DNA from: an uncultured Methylophilaceae bacterium
GTDB lineage: Bacteria > Pseudomonadota > Gammaproteobacteria > Burkholderiales > Methylophilaceae
Assembly (NCBI GenBank): GCA_903899965.1
Contig: CAIULB010000030.1
Location: 1-64,000 of the forward strand
Direction of reading: 5' to 3'
DNA: 64,000 bases
Under the pieces are notes generated by a model. That model did no database searches. It worked only from the letters and a program-made list of their open reading frames with translations, and was not told the origin of the DNA. A program made the position numbers and the translations under genes. This document shows positions 42,464-50,557 of this stretch, piece after piece (position 1 is the stretch's first letter; each line of letters opens with the position of its first letter).

Positions 42464-45400
42464 ATGTCAGTCAATTTATCTCAACCATCTTTTGTCCATT
42501 TGCGCTGTCACAGTGAGTACTCCATTGTGGACGGCACGGTGCGTATTGATGACTACGTTGAGCATGCCGTCAAAGACCAAATGCCGGCATTGGCACTCAC
42601 TGATTTAAGCAATTTATTTGGCGCGATTAAGTTCTATAAGGCAGCGCGAGAAATTGGCGTTAAGCCCCTCCTGGGCTGCGACCTCTGGCTTGAGAATTCG
42701 CTCAATCGTGACCAACCTTATCGATTGATGTTGCTTTGCCAAACCTTGGCTGGCTACTCCAAGTTATGCGCGTTGATTAGTCGTGCTTATCTTGAGAATC
42801 AATATCGTGGTAGACCTGAAATTAAGCGTGAATGGCTTGTTGAAGCTGGCTCGGAAGGCTTGATTATGCTCTCAAGCGCCATGATGGGCGATGTTGGCCA
42901 GGCGTTGTTGCAGGGCAGTACCGCTAGCGCCAAACAACTTGCACAATCTTGGGCTGATTTATTCCCTCACCGTTTTTACATTGAGCTTCAGCGCGCTGGC
43001 CATGCGCAGCAAGAGGCTTATATCTCGCGTGCTGTGGCGCTGGCTTCACAGCTCAATTTGCCTGTTGTTGCAACCCACCCAGTGCAATTTATTGAGACAG
43101 AAGATTTCAAGGCGCATGAGGCGCGGGTGTGTATCGCAGAAGGCTATGTGCTCGCAGATACGCGTCGCCCTAAATCATTTACAGAGGCTCAGTATTTCAA
43201 AACCCAGGCGGAGATGTCTGCACTTTTTGCAGACATCCCAGAAGCCTTAGCAAACAGCGTAGAGATTGCGAAGCGTTGTAACTTAACACTCTCGCTTGGT
43301 AAAAACTTCTTGCCGCAATTCCCAACACCTAACGGCGAGGGCTTGGATGAGTACTTGGTGATGCAAGCGAAAGAGGGCTTGGTAAAGCGCTTGGAAGTGC
43401 TTTATCCCGATCCTGAAAAACGCGCGGCTAAAGCCTCTGAGTACGAAGCGAGGCTTGAGTTTGAAACTGGCATCATCATTCAGATGGGTTTCCCAGGCTA
43501 CTTCTTGATTGTGGCTGATTTTATCAACTGGGCTAAGCATAACGGCGTGCCTGTTGGTCCCGGTCGTGGCTCCGGCGCTGGCTCTGTGGTCGCTTACAGC
43601 TTAGGCATTACCGACCTTGACCCATTGCAATATGCACTGCTGTTTGAGCGTTTCTTAAACCCAGAACGCGTCTCCATGCCCGACTTTGATATTGACTTCT
43701 GCCAAGAGGGTCGCGACCGCGTCATTGATTACGTGAAGCAAAAATACGGATTGGAGGCGGTTTCTCAAATCGCCACCTTCGGTACCATGGCGGCTAAGGC
43801 CGTGATTCGAGATGTCGGCCGCGTGCTGGATTTGCCGTTCAATTTTGTGGACGGCATTGCCAAACTAATTCCCCTTGAGCTTGGCATTACGCTTAAAGAT
43901 GCCCTTGAAAAAGAGCCGCAATTAGCTGAACGCCGCGAGCAAGAGGAAGAGGTGAAAGAGTTGCTAGAGCTCGCGCTTCGCCTTGAGGGCTTAACCCGTA
44001 ACGTGGGCATGCATGCCGGCGGCGTGCTGATTTCCCCAAGTAAGATTTCTGATTTTTCACCGATTTATTGCCAAGCCAATGGCGATAGCTTGGTGAGTCA
44101 GTACGACAAAGACGACGTGGAAGCCGTTGGGCTTGTGAAGTTCGACTTCTTAGGTCTTCGTACGCTGACTATTTTGGATATGGCGCTCGATAATGCGAAT
44201 GCGCAGCGAGCCTTGGAGGGCCTTGAACCTTTAGCCTTTGAGACCTTGCCGATTGACGATAAGCCGACCTACCAGCTTCTAAAATCTGCGAATACCACGG
44301 CAGTATTCCAGCTAGAGTCGCGCGGCATGAAGGACATGCTTAAACAAGCGAAGCCCGATTGCTTTGAGGACATTATCGCGCTGGTCGCTTTGTATCGCCC
44401 TGGGCCGATGGATCTGATCCCAGACTTCTGCCGTCGTAAGCATGGCTTGCAGCGCGTTGAGTACCCACATCCGGCGGTTGAGCCTATCCTCAAAGAAACC
44501 TACGGTATTATGGTTTACCAAGAGCAGGTGATGCAGATTGCGCAGGTCGTCGGGGGCTACAGCCTAGGTTCAGCAGACTTGCTTCGCCGAGCCATGGGTA
44601 AGAAGAAAAAAGAAGAGATGGATGCTCAGCGCGCAGTATTTGTAGAGGGCGCGAAACAACAGGGCACATCTGAAAGACAAGCCGCTGATTTGTTCGACTT
44701 GATGGAAAAGTTTGCGAGCTACGGTTTTAATAAATCACACGCCGCAGCTTATGCCTTAGTTGCCTACCATACAGCCTATCTTAAAACGCATTATCCAGCA
44801 GCCTTCTTAGCCGCAACAATGTCGGCTGATATGAACAACACAGACAGCGTCCATATTTTCTATGATGATTGCGTAGGGAATGGCGTTGAAGTGTTGCCAC
44901 CAGATATTAACCAAAGCGAATTCAAATTTAAGCCGATCAACGACAAGCAAGTCCTTTATGGCTTGGGCGCACTTAAGGGCTCAGGCGAGGCGGCGATTGA
45001 GGTCATTCTTGCTGCGCGCAATCAAGATGGCCCATTTAAGGATTTATTCGATTTTTGTGCGCGTTTAGATTTACGTAAAGTGAATCGCCGAGTGATTGAA
45101 TCGCTTATCCGTGCGGGCGCCTTTGATAAGCTAGAGTCTAATCGTAATGCCTTGCTTGCTGGCGTTAATCTTGCGATTAGTGCGGCCGAACAAAGTGGCG
45201 CGGCAAGTGGTCAGGATAGTTTGTTTGGCGCGGTCTCGGATAGCGCCGCGCACGTGTTGCCGAATGTGCCTGCTTGGGCTGAACCTGAGAAGTTACAGCA
45301 AGAGAAGGTGGCGCTTGGCTTTTATCTAAGTGGCCATCCATACCAAGCCTACCAAAAAGAACTGGCGACATTTGTGCATACCGATTTGGGTAATCTCAAA

Positions 45401-45925
45401 CCGCAAGATCAGCCACAGATCATTGCTGGAATCGTCATGGGTGTGCGGATTCGTATGACGCAGCGCGGTAAGATGGCGATTGTGACCTTGGACGATGCAA
45501 AATCACGCGTTGAAGTGGTGGTGGGGAGCGAGATGCTCGCGCAGCATGCCCAGCTCATTAAAGAAGATCAGTTGCTCGTGATTGAGGGCCGCGTTAGTCA
45601 CGATGACTTCTCAGGCGGCGTGCGTGTGAATGTGCGTAAGATTTATGATATTGCCTCCGCTCGAAGCGCTTATGCCAATATGCTCAAAATTTCCTGCAAC
45701 GGTCAGTCTGATGCGGTGAAGTTACGTGAGATCTTAGCGCCTTATTGCCGCGCAAGCTCAGAACAAAGTAGCCGTGGTTGCGCGGTGAAGGTGGAATACC
45801 ATAACAGCCAAGCCAAAGTGGAGATGATGCTAGGCGAACATTGGCGTGTGGAGCTGCATGACGATTTATTAATCGGATTAAAAGCTTGGTTAAGCGATGA
45901 AAACGTAAAAATCCTCTATAATTAG
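42464..45925 (+). CDS. dnaE: DNA polymerase III subunit alpha
   Basis: DnaE is the replicative polymerase. I place the start at ATG 42464 ([20 protein letters not shown]), which matches family N termini; the ORF track begins at an upstream TTG. The 1153-residue protein has an N-terminal PHP domain, the C-family catalytic core with [19 protein letters not shown] (the Asp pair of the active site) and [18 protein letters not shown], helix-hairpin-helix ([20 protein letters not shown]) and a C-terminal OB fold ([27 protein letters not shown]). Length matches E. coli (1160). accA follows 29 bp downstream, as in E. coli. Confidence 0.98.
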   Translation: MSVNLSQPSFVHLRCHSEYSIVDGTVRIDDYVEHAVKDQMPALALTDLSNLFGAIKFYKAAREIGVKPLLGCDLWLENSLNRDQPYRLMLLCQTLAGYSKLCALISRAYLENQYRGRPEIKREWLVEAGSEGLIMLSSAMMGDVGQALLQGSTASAKQLAQSWADLFPHRFYIELQRAGHAQQEAYISRAVALASQLNLPVVATHPVQFIETEDFKAHEARVCIAEGYVLADTRRPKSFTEAQYFKTQAEMSALFADIPEALANSVEIAKRCNLTLSLGKNFLPQFPTPNGEGLDEYLVMQAKEGLVKRLEVLYPDPEKRAAKASEYEARLEFETGIIIQMGFPGYFLIVADFINWAKHNGVPVGPGRGSGAGSVVAYSLGITDLDPLQYALLFERFLNPERVSMPDFDIDFCQEGRDRVIDYVKQKYGLEAVSQIATFGTMAAKAVIRDVGRVLDLPFNFVDGIAKLIPLELGITLKDALEKEPQLAERREQEEEVKELLELALRLEGLTRNVGMHAGGVLISPSKISDFSPIYCQANGDSLVSQYDKDDVEAVGLVKFDFLGLRTLTILDMALDNANAQRALEGLEPLAFETLPIDDKPTYQLLKSANTTAVFQLESRGMKDMLKQAKPDCFEDIIALVALYRPGPMDLIPDFCRRKHGLQRVEYPHPAVEPILKETYGIMVYQEQVMQIAQVVGGYSLGSADLLRRAMGKKKKEEMDAQRAVFVEGAKQQGTSERQAADLFDLMEKFASYGFNKSHAAAYALVAYHTAYLKTHYPAAFLAATMSADMNNTDSVHIFYDDCVGNGVEVLPPDINQSEFKFKPINDKQVLYGLGALKGSGEAAIEVILAARNQDGPFKDLFDFCARLDLRKVNRRVIESLIRAGAFDKLESNRNALLAGVNLAISAAEQSGAASGQDSLFGAVSDSAAHVLPNVPAWAEPEKLQQEKVALGFYLSGHPYQAYQKELATFVHTDLGNLKPQDQPQIIAGIVMGVRIRMTQRGKMAIVTLDDAKSRVEVVVGSEMLAQHAQLIKEDQLLVIEGRVSHDDFSGGVRVNVRKIYDIASARSAYANMLKISCNGQSDAVKLREILAPYCRASSEQSSRGCAVKVEYHNSQAKVEMMLGEHWRVELHDDLLIGLKAWLSDENVKILYN
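45917..45922 (+). promoter_or_regulatory. -10 element before accA
   Basis: TATAAT lies at the very end of dnaE, 32 bp before the accA ATG. No good -35 is seen, so it may only add to read-through from dnaE. Confidence 0.35.
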
Positions 45926-45954
45926 ACCTAATTTTGATAAGACCCAAACAAGAT

Positions 45955-46944
45955 ATGAAAACAAGCTTTTTAGATTTTGAACAACCAATCGCTGAACTTG
46001 AGGCGAATATTGATGAGCTACGCCAGGTACAAGATGGCTCTGCGCTAGATATCAATGACGAAATCAATCGTCTACAAAAGAAAAATGAAGAGATGACGAA
46101 AGAGATCTACAGCAAGCTTACCGCTTGGCAGATCTCTCAAGTTTCGCGTCATCCACAACGCCCTTACACATTGGATTACATCCACAGCCTATTTACAGAC
46201 TTTGAAGAATTACATGGTGACCGCGCCTTTGCTGATGACCCTGCGATTGTAGGTGGCTTGGCACGTTTTGATGGCAAGCCTGTGATGGTGATTGGCCAAC
46301 AAAAAGGTCGTGACGTGAAAGAACGTCAATACCGTAACTTCGGTATGCCACGTCCAGAAGGCTATCGTAAGGCGCTACGTTTATATCGCATGGCTGAAAA
46401 ATTCGGTTTACCTATCATTACACTGATTGATACTCCGGGCGCATACCCTGGCATTGGCGCTGAAGAGCGTGGTCAATCAGAGGCGATTGCGCGTAACCTA
46501 TATGTGATGGCTGAGCTTAAAACACCTATCATTGGTGTGATTATTGGTGAGGGTGGTTCAGGCGGTGCATTGGCGCTTGGCGTGGTGGATCAATTGTTGA
46601 TCTTGCAATATTCAACTTACTCAGTCATCTCTCCTGAGGGCTGTGCCTCTATCCTTTGGAAGAGCGCAGATAAAGCTTCAGTTGCTGCTGAAACCTTAGG
46701 TATCACGGCAACACGCCTTAAAGCGGCTGGCTTAGTTGACCGTATCGTGCCTGAGCCGTTGGGTGGCGCACATCGCGACCAAGAAGCTATGATGAAGAAT
46801 CTACACAAGGCCTTGGCTGAAGAGCTCAAAGCCGTGGAAGCTAAGCCGATCGATGCCCTGTTGGAACAACGTTACGCACGCCTGATGAGCTACGGTCAGT
46901 TCCAGGAAGTGCCCGTTAAAAAAGCTGCGCCTAAGCGTCGCTAA
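45955..46944 (+). CDS. accA: Acetyl-CoA carboxylase carboxyltransferase subunit alpha
   Basis: AccA with AccD transfers the carboxyl group from biotin to acetyl-CoA, making malonyl-CoA for fatty acids. Start is ATG 45955 ([20 protein letters not shown]), as in relatives; the ORF track begins 7 codons earlier. The 329-residue protein contains [44 protein letters not shown] and [13 protein letters not shown], the crotonase-fold acyl-CoA and oxyanion-hole regions. Codon use is biased towards frequent codons. It follows dnaE and precedes tilS. Confidence 0.97.
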   Translation: MKTSFLDFEQPIAELEANIDELRQVQDGSALDINDEINRLQKKNEEMTKEIYSKLTAWQISQVSRHPQRPYTLDYIHSLFTDFEELHGDRAFADDPAIVGGLARFDGKPVMVIGQQKGRDVKERQYRNFGMPRPEGYRKALRLYRMAEKFGLPIITLIDTPGAYPGIGAEERGQSEAIARNLYVMAELKTPIIGVIIGEGGSGGALALGVVDQLLILQYSTYSVISPEGCASILWKSADKASVAAETLGITATRLKAAGLVDRIVPEPLGGAHRDQEAMMKNLHKALAEELKAVEAKPIDALLEQRYARLMSYGQFQEVPVKKAAPKRR

Positions 46945-47000
46945 GGGGCAAAACCAAAAAAGGTTTTAACATTACCAAAGCCTCAACCCATGCACTCCGC

Positions 47001-47039
47001 AAAGCCCGTATTCAAGCTAACAAGCCTGATACGGGCTTT
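47001..47039 (+). promoter_or_regulatory. Hairpin abutting the tilS start codon
   Basis: AAAGCCCGTAT (47001-47011) pairs perfectly with ATACGGGCTTT (47029-47039) around a 17-nt loop. The stem ends on the base before the GTG at 47040. It leaves no room for a Shine-Dalgarno and may either end accA transcripts or control tilS translation. Confidence 0.6.
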
Positions 47040-48371
47040 GTGCGTATTCAAGCGCAAGTTTCTGAGTTCTTGGAAGAGGTGCTCGGTAAAGATGGCGTGC
47101 CAAAAACACCTATTCTCCAAAACAAACCCAATTTGCTTCTAGCCCTTAGTGGGGGCCGAGATTCAGCGGTTTTGTTAAATCTATTGGTGCCACTTCAGAA
47201 GACCCTTGGTTTTAGACTTCACGCGATGCATGTGCACCACGGATTAAGTCCCAATGCGGATGCTTGGGCAGACTTTTGTGTGAAAGCTTGTGCTGGCTAC
47301 CAAGTGCCAATCGAGGTTGTGAAAGTGCAGGTTGATAAAATTACAGGATTGGGTGTGGAAGCGGCTGCACGCGAGGCGCGCTATGAGGCGCTAATGAAAA
47401 CGGATGCTGATTTCATCTTGCTCGCCCATCACCAGGAAGACCAGGCGGAAACCTTGTTGTTGCAATTGCTTCGTGGGGCAGGTGTGAAAGGATTGTCTGC
47501 CATGGCTTCTGTTGATTATGGCCGGAGACTACTGCGGCCCCTTCTAAATATTCCAGTGGAAGACATTAAGACTTTCGCTAAGACTGCTAAGTTGCAATGG
47601 ATCGAAGATGAAAGTAATGACGACACGCATTACGACCGTAACTATTGCCGACATATCTTGATGCCAAAGATTAATGAGCGATTTCCGGCAGCCAAGGTTA
47701 CGCTTTCAAGGTCGGCGGATCATATCGCAGAAGCGTCTTTGCTCTTAGACGAGCTTGCGCAATTAGACGCTGAAAATTGCATTGTGAATCAGCATTTAAA
47801 CCTCGATGCGTTGAAGTCTTTAAGTTATCCCAGAGTTAAAAATTTAACGCGTTGGTGGCTGGTCAGTTTAGGGCTGGGCTTGCCGAGTAAGGATCGCCTG
47901 GATGAACTATTAGATCAGTTGCTTCATGCAAGGGCAGATGCATCGATTAAGGTGACAATCGAGGGTAAGACCATTAGGCGCTATCAGGGGCTTGCTTACC
48001 TTGAGCAAGTGACAGAAGTCCTCCCATTTGCAATGTCTTGGCAGGGTGAACAGGAGATCAAGCTACCGGATGGCAGCATGTTGAGCTTTGAGCGTCTCTT
48101 GGGGCAGGGTTTAGCAGTTGATAGGCTTGGCGTAGAAAAATTAAGGGTTGAGAGTCGGCATGGTGGGGAACGGTTTAAGCCTGCATTGAATCGTCCAACG
48201 CGAACACTAAAACACTTACTGCAAGAAGCTAATTTTGCGCCTTGGCTCAGAGACAGGTTGCCACTCATTTACCTTGAGGATACTTTGGCCGTAGTGCCTG
48301 GAATTGGTGTCAGCTGTTTAATGCAGGCAACTGAGAAAGAGTTAGGCTTGGTCATCTCTTGGAAGTGTTAG
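47040..48371 (+). CDS. tilS: tRNA(Ile)-lysidine synthetase
   Basis: TilS converts C34 of tRNA-Ile(CAU) to lysidine, so that it reads AUA rather than AUG. The 443-residue protein has the PP-loop ATP pyrophosphatase motif LALSGGRDSAVLL and the HVHHGLSPNADAWADFC and HHQEDQAETLLLQLLRGAGVKGL motifs. The C-terminal region includes GERFKPALNRPTRTLKHLLQEANFAPWLRDRLPLIY. The start is doubtful: the GTG at 47040 lies right behind a perfect hairpin and has no Shine-Dalgarno. The frame stays open upstream but offers no ATG. It converges with the response regulator gene, 10 bp away. Confidence 0.95.
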   Translation: MRIQAQVSEFLEEVLGKDGVPKTPILQNKPNLLLALSGGRDSAVLLNLLVPLQKTLGFRLHAMHVHHGLSPNADAWADFCVKACAGYQVPIEVVKVQVDKITGLGVEAAAREARYEALMKTDADFILLAHHQEDQAETLLLQLLRGAGVKGLSAMASVDYGRRLLRPLLNIPVEDIKTFAKTAKLQWIEDESNDDTHYDRNYCRHILMPKINERFPAAKVTLSRSADHIAEASLLLDELAQLDAENCIVNQHLNLDALKSLSYPRVKNLTRWWLVSLGLGLPSKDRLDELLDQLLHARADASIKVTIEGKTIRRYQGLAYLEQVTEVLPFAMSWQGEQEIKLPDGSMLSFERLLGQGLAVDRLGVEKLRVESRHGGERFKPALNRPTRTLKHLLQEANFAPWLRDRLPLIYLEDTLAVVPGIGVSCLMQATEKELGLVISWKC

Positions 48372-48381
48372 TTAGGCAATA

Positions 48382-49029
48382 CTAGCTTTCAATCAGCCCG
48401 CACCTAATTGCAAGTCTTACCATCTCAACTGGACTGCTGACCCCCAATTTTTGCTTAATCCCTGTTTGGTAGTTGGCAACAGTTTTAAGACTAATATTGA
48501 GCGTGGTGGCAATTTTACCTAGCTCTACACCGTCAACTAACATTCTGAATATCTCAAATTCCCTTGCAGAGAGCTCTTGCATCGGATCATTCTTTGATTC
48601 AGACAGCTGGGATGCGATTTTCTGTGCAACCTCTTTTCCAAGATAGGTTTGGCCGCTAAGCACCCAGTCGATGGCATTCGACAACTCTTCTGCAAGGCCA
48701 CTCTTGGCTAAGTATCCCTTTGCCCCCGCCTTTAGCGCTTGACTAGCAAAGGCTGCATTCTCATGCATAGATAGCACCAATATTTTGGCGGTCGGGTAGC
48801 GTGCGATCATGCGTTTAATACCCTCCATGCCGCCCATGCCTGGCATGTTTAAGTCCATGATGGTGATGTCAGGTAGATGTTCCCCGAAGATTTGATATGC
48901 ACGCTCCGCGCTTTCCGCTTCTGCCACAACGTTCATGTGGGTTTCTTGATCAAGTAAGCGCCTAATGCCCGCCCTGACAACAGCGTGGTCATCAACAAGC
49001 ATGATGCTAATTACATTGTGTGCGCTCAT
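48382..49029 (-). CDS. NarL/FixJ-family response regulator (MoxX-like)
   Basis: The roughly 215-residue protein has a receiver domain (IMLVDDHAVVRAGIRRLL, phospho-acceptor Asp in DITIMDLNMPGMGG, Lys in KAGAKGYLAKSG) and a LuxR-type HTH (LSAREFEIFRMLVDGVELGKIATTLNISLKTVANYQTGI). I choose ATG 49029, which overlaps the kinase stop as ATGA; the longer ORF starts at a TTG. It should be phosphorylated by the adjacent kinase. Because that kinase has a MoxY-type sensor region, this is probably the MoxX/MxaX partner that controls methanol oxidation genes, but other targets are possible. Confidence 0.88.
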   Translation of the reverse strand: MSAHNVISIMLVDDHAVVRAGIRRLLDQETHMNVVAEAESAERAYQIFGEHLPDITIMDLNMPGMGGMEGIKRMIARYPTAKILVLSMHENAAFASQALKAGAKGYLAKSGLAEELSNAIDWVLSGQTYLGKEVAQKIASQLSESKNDPMQELSAREFEIFRMLVDGVELGKIATTLNISLKTVANYQTGIKQKLGVSSPVEMVRLAIRCGLIES

Positions 49030-50369
49030 GCTTTGAATGGAATCCAAGCATTAATCTCGGTCCCCTTACCAAGGTTTGGTTTAATGATGAGCTCTCCGCC
49101 TAACCCTTCAATCCGTTCACGCATGCCAGGCAACCCAAAGCCGCTGTTTGTCTCTTGTTTAAATCCCTTGCCGTTATCTTTTACGATTGCTTGAATCCCA
49201 TTGATCTCATTTTTTTGCTTGTAGAGCAATTGAACGCTCATTTCTGTTGCGTTCGCATGTTTAGTGATGTTCGTTAAAGACTCTTGTACTAATCGATAAA
49301 GGGTAATCGACTGTGCTTCATTGAGATTTTCCTTGATCCCGACAATATCGATCTTGCAAGCCACGTCTTTGTGGCGAGACTGCCATGTCTCGATTAGATC
49401 TTGGAGGGCGGCTTCAATCCCCAAATCATCGAGCACACCTGGGCGTAGTTTTTGTAGGAGACCACCGACCATCTCCATGAGATGTCTAGACAGCTGGCTA
49501 ATCGCTTGAGCGCTCTCCTTTAGTTCGGGGTATTTCTTATCAGAGGCTTTGAGGACAATACTAGCGTCTGTATTGATAGCAGTTAGACATTGGCCGAACT
49601 CATCATGCAAATCACGAGCAAGATTCTTTCTTTCTTGTTCCTGGAGGGTGATTAGGTCTTGTGTGAGCTTGTGGTTTTGTTTAATGCTCTGCTCAAGCTT
49701 AGCAATCATGTGATTGAACTTGTCCCCGATTTTAGCTAACTCAGGCGCCTTAAAACTTGGAAGCCGTGTTTCTAACTTGCCTTCTTCTAATGCATTAAGT
49801 GCATGCAGGATTCTTTCTGTAGGTTTTAAAGCCTGAGCAACCGCCCAAATCACGCTCAGGTTAACTAGGACGAAGAAAATTAGAACGAGTGACATCAGCT
49901 CTTTAAGTTGCTTCCACTTCTCTGCGTACTCGTAATCTGGGTCAGGCGTAATAATCAACTTGCCGAGCACTTTTCCTTGAAACTCCAGTACGCGGAATGA
50001 AGGTTCCCATTTTGTGGTGAATTTATTTAATAGTGATTCGAACCAGGCGGGTGCATCGTTTAGATCTTGGGTATTATTGACTTGATTGGTATCTAATACT
50101 CGCCCGTATTCATCAATGAGCTCAATCTTGAGGTGGCGCATATGTTTCAAACGTTGCAGGTTAAACGTACGCTTTTCTATTTTCTTCTGGCCAATTTTAT
50201 CGTTATTGAGGATGGCTGTATCGAAGAGATAAAGGACCAACTTTTCAGCTGATTTCACTTCTGCCTGGGCGTTCTGGCGCGCATTGTGTAGAGACATGAG
50301 CGTGCCTGCAAACATAATGCTTAGAAGTAGAGCAGTAATAATGAGGTTGAGGCGAAGCTTGAGCGTCAA
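49026..50369 (-). CDS. Sensor histidine kinase with LapD/MoxY-type periplasmic domain (MoxY-like)
   Basis: The 447-residue protein has a first membrane helix (about 5-26) and a periplasmic region with APAWFESLL and FQGKVLGKLIITPDPDYEYAEKW, which I recognise as the LapD_MoxY_N type. A second helix (LMSLVLIFFVLVNLSVIWAVA), a HAMP domain, a HisKA_3 dimerisation box (QEQERKNLARDLHDEFGQCLTAI) and a HATPase domain (DNGKGF, SGFGLPGMRERIEGLGG) follow. MoxY is the kinase for methanol dehydrogenase regulation in Paracoccus. It overlaps the regulator gene by 4 nt and is divergent from a TonB-dependent receptor across a 188-bp gap. Confidence 0.87.
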   Translation of the reverse strand: MTLKLRLNLIITALLLSIMFAGTLMSLHNARQNAQAEVKSAEKLVLYLFDTAILNNDKIGQKKIEKRTFNLQRLKHMRHLKIELIDEYGRVLDTNQVNNTQDLNDAPAWFESLLNKFTTKWEPSFRVLEFQGKVLGKLIITPDPDYEYAEKWKQLKELMSLVLIFFVLVNLSVIWAVAQALKPTERILHALNALEEGKLETRLPSFKAPELAKIGDKFNHMIAKLEQSIKQNHKLTQDLITLQEQERKNLARDLHDEFGQCLTAINTDASIVLKASDKKYPELKESAQAISQLSRHLMEMVGGLLQKLRPGVLDDLGIEAALQDLIETWQSRHKDVACKIDIVGIKENLNEAQSITLYRLVQESLTNITKHANATEMSVQLLYKQKNEINGIQAIVKDNGKGFKQETNSGFGLPGMRERIEGLGGELIIKPNLGKGTEINAWIPFKA

Positions 50370-50557
50370 AATTCAGGTTCTTTGAAAACAATTAATTTGA
50401 GGTAGTCACTATAGCGCTAGGCAGCTACAAATGGAAATCTAGAAGTAATAAGTCGGGAGTTTTTCCTAAAGATTTTTTTGGTTTGGTTTGATAGAGTGCA
50501 AAACATCGTAAAAGCCCTTTAATTATGGGCTGAATAAAATTTTCATTCGGAGTGATT

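Noticed and set aside
46950-46967. AAAACC / GGTTTT hairpin after accA as a terminator
   Set aside because: Only 6 bp, mostly A-T, with an all-A loop; too weak to call.
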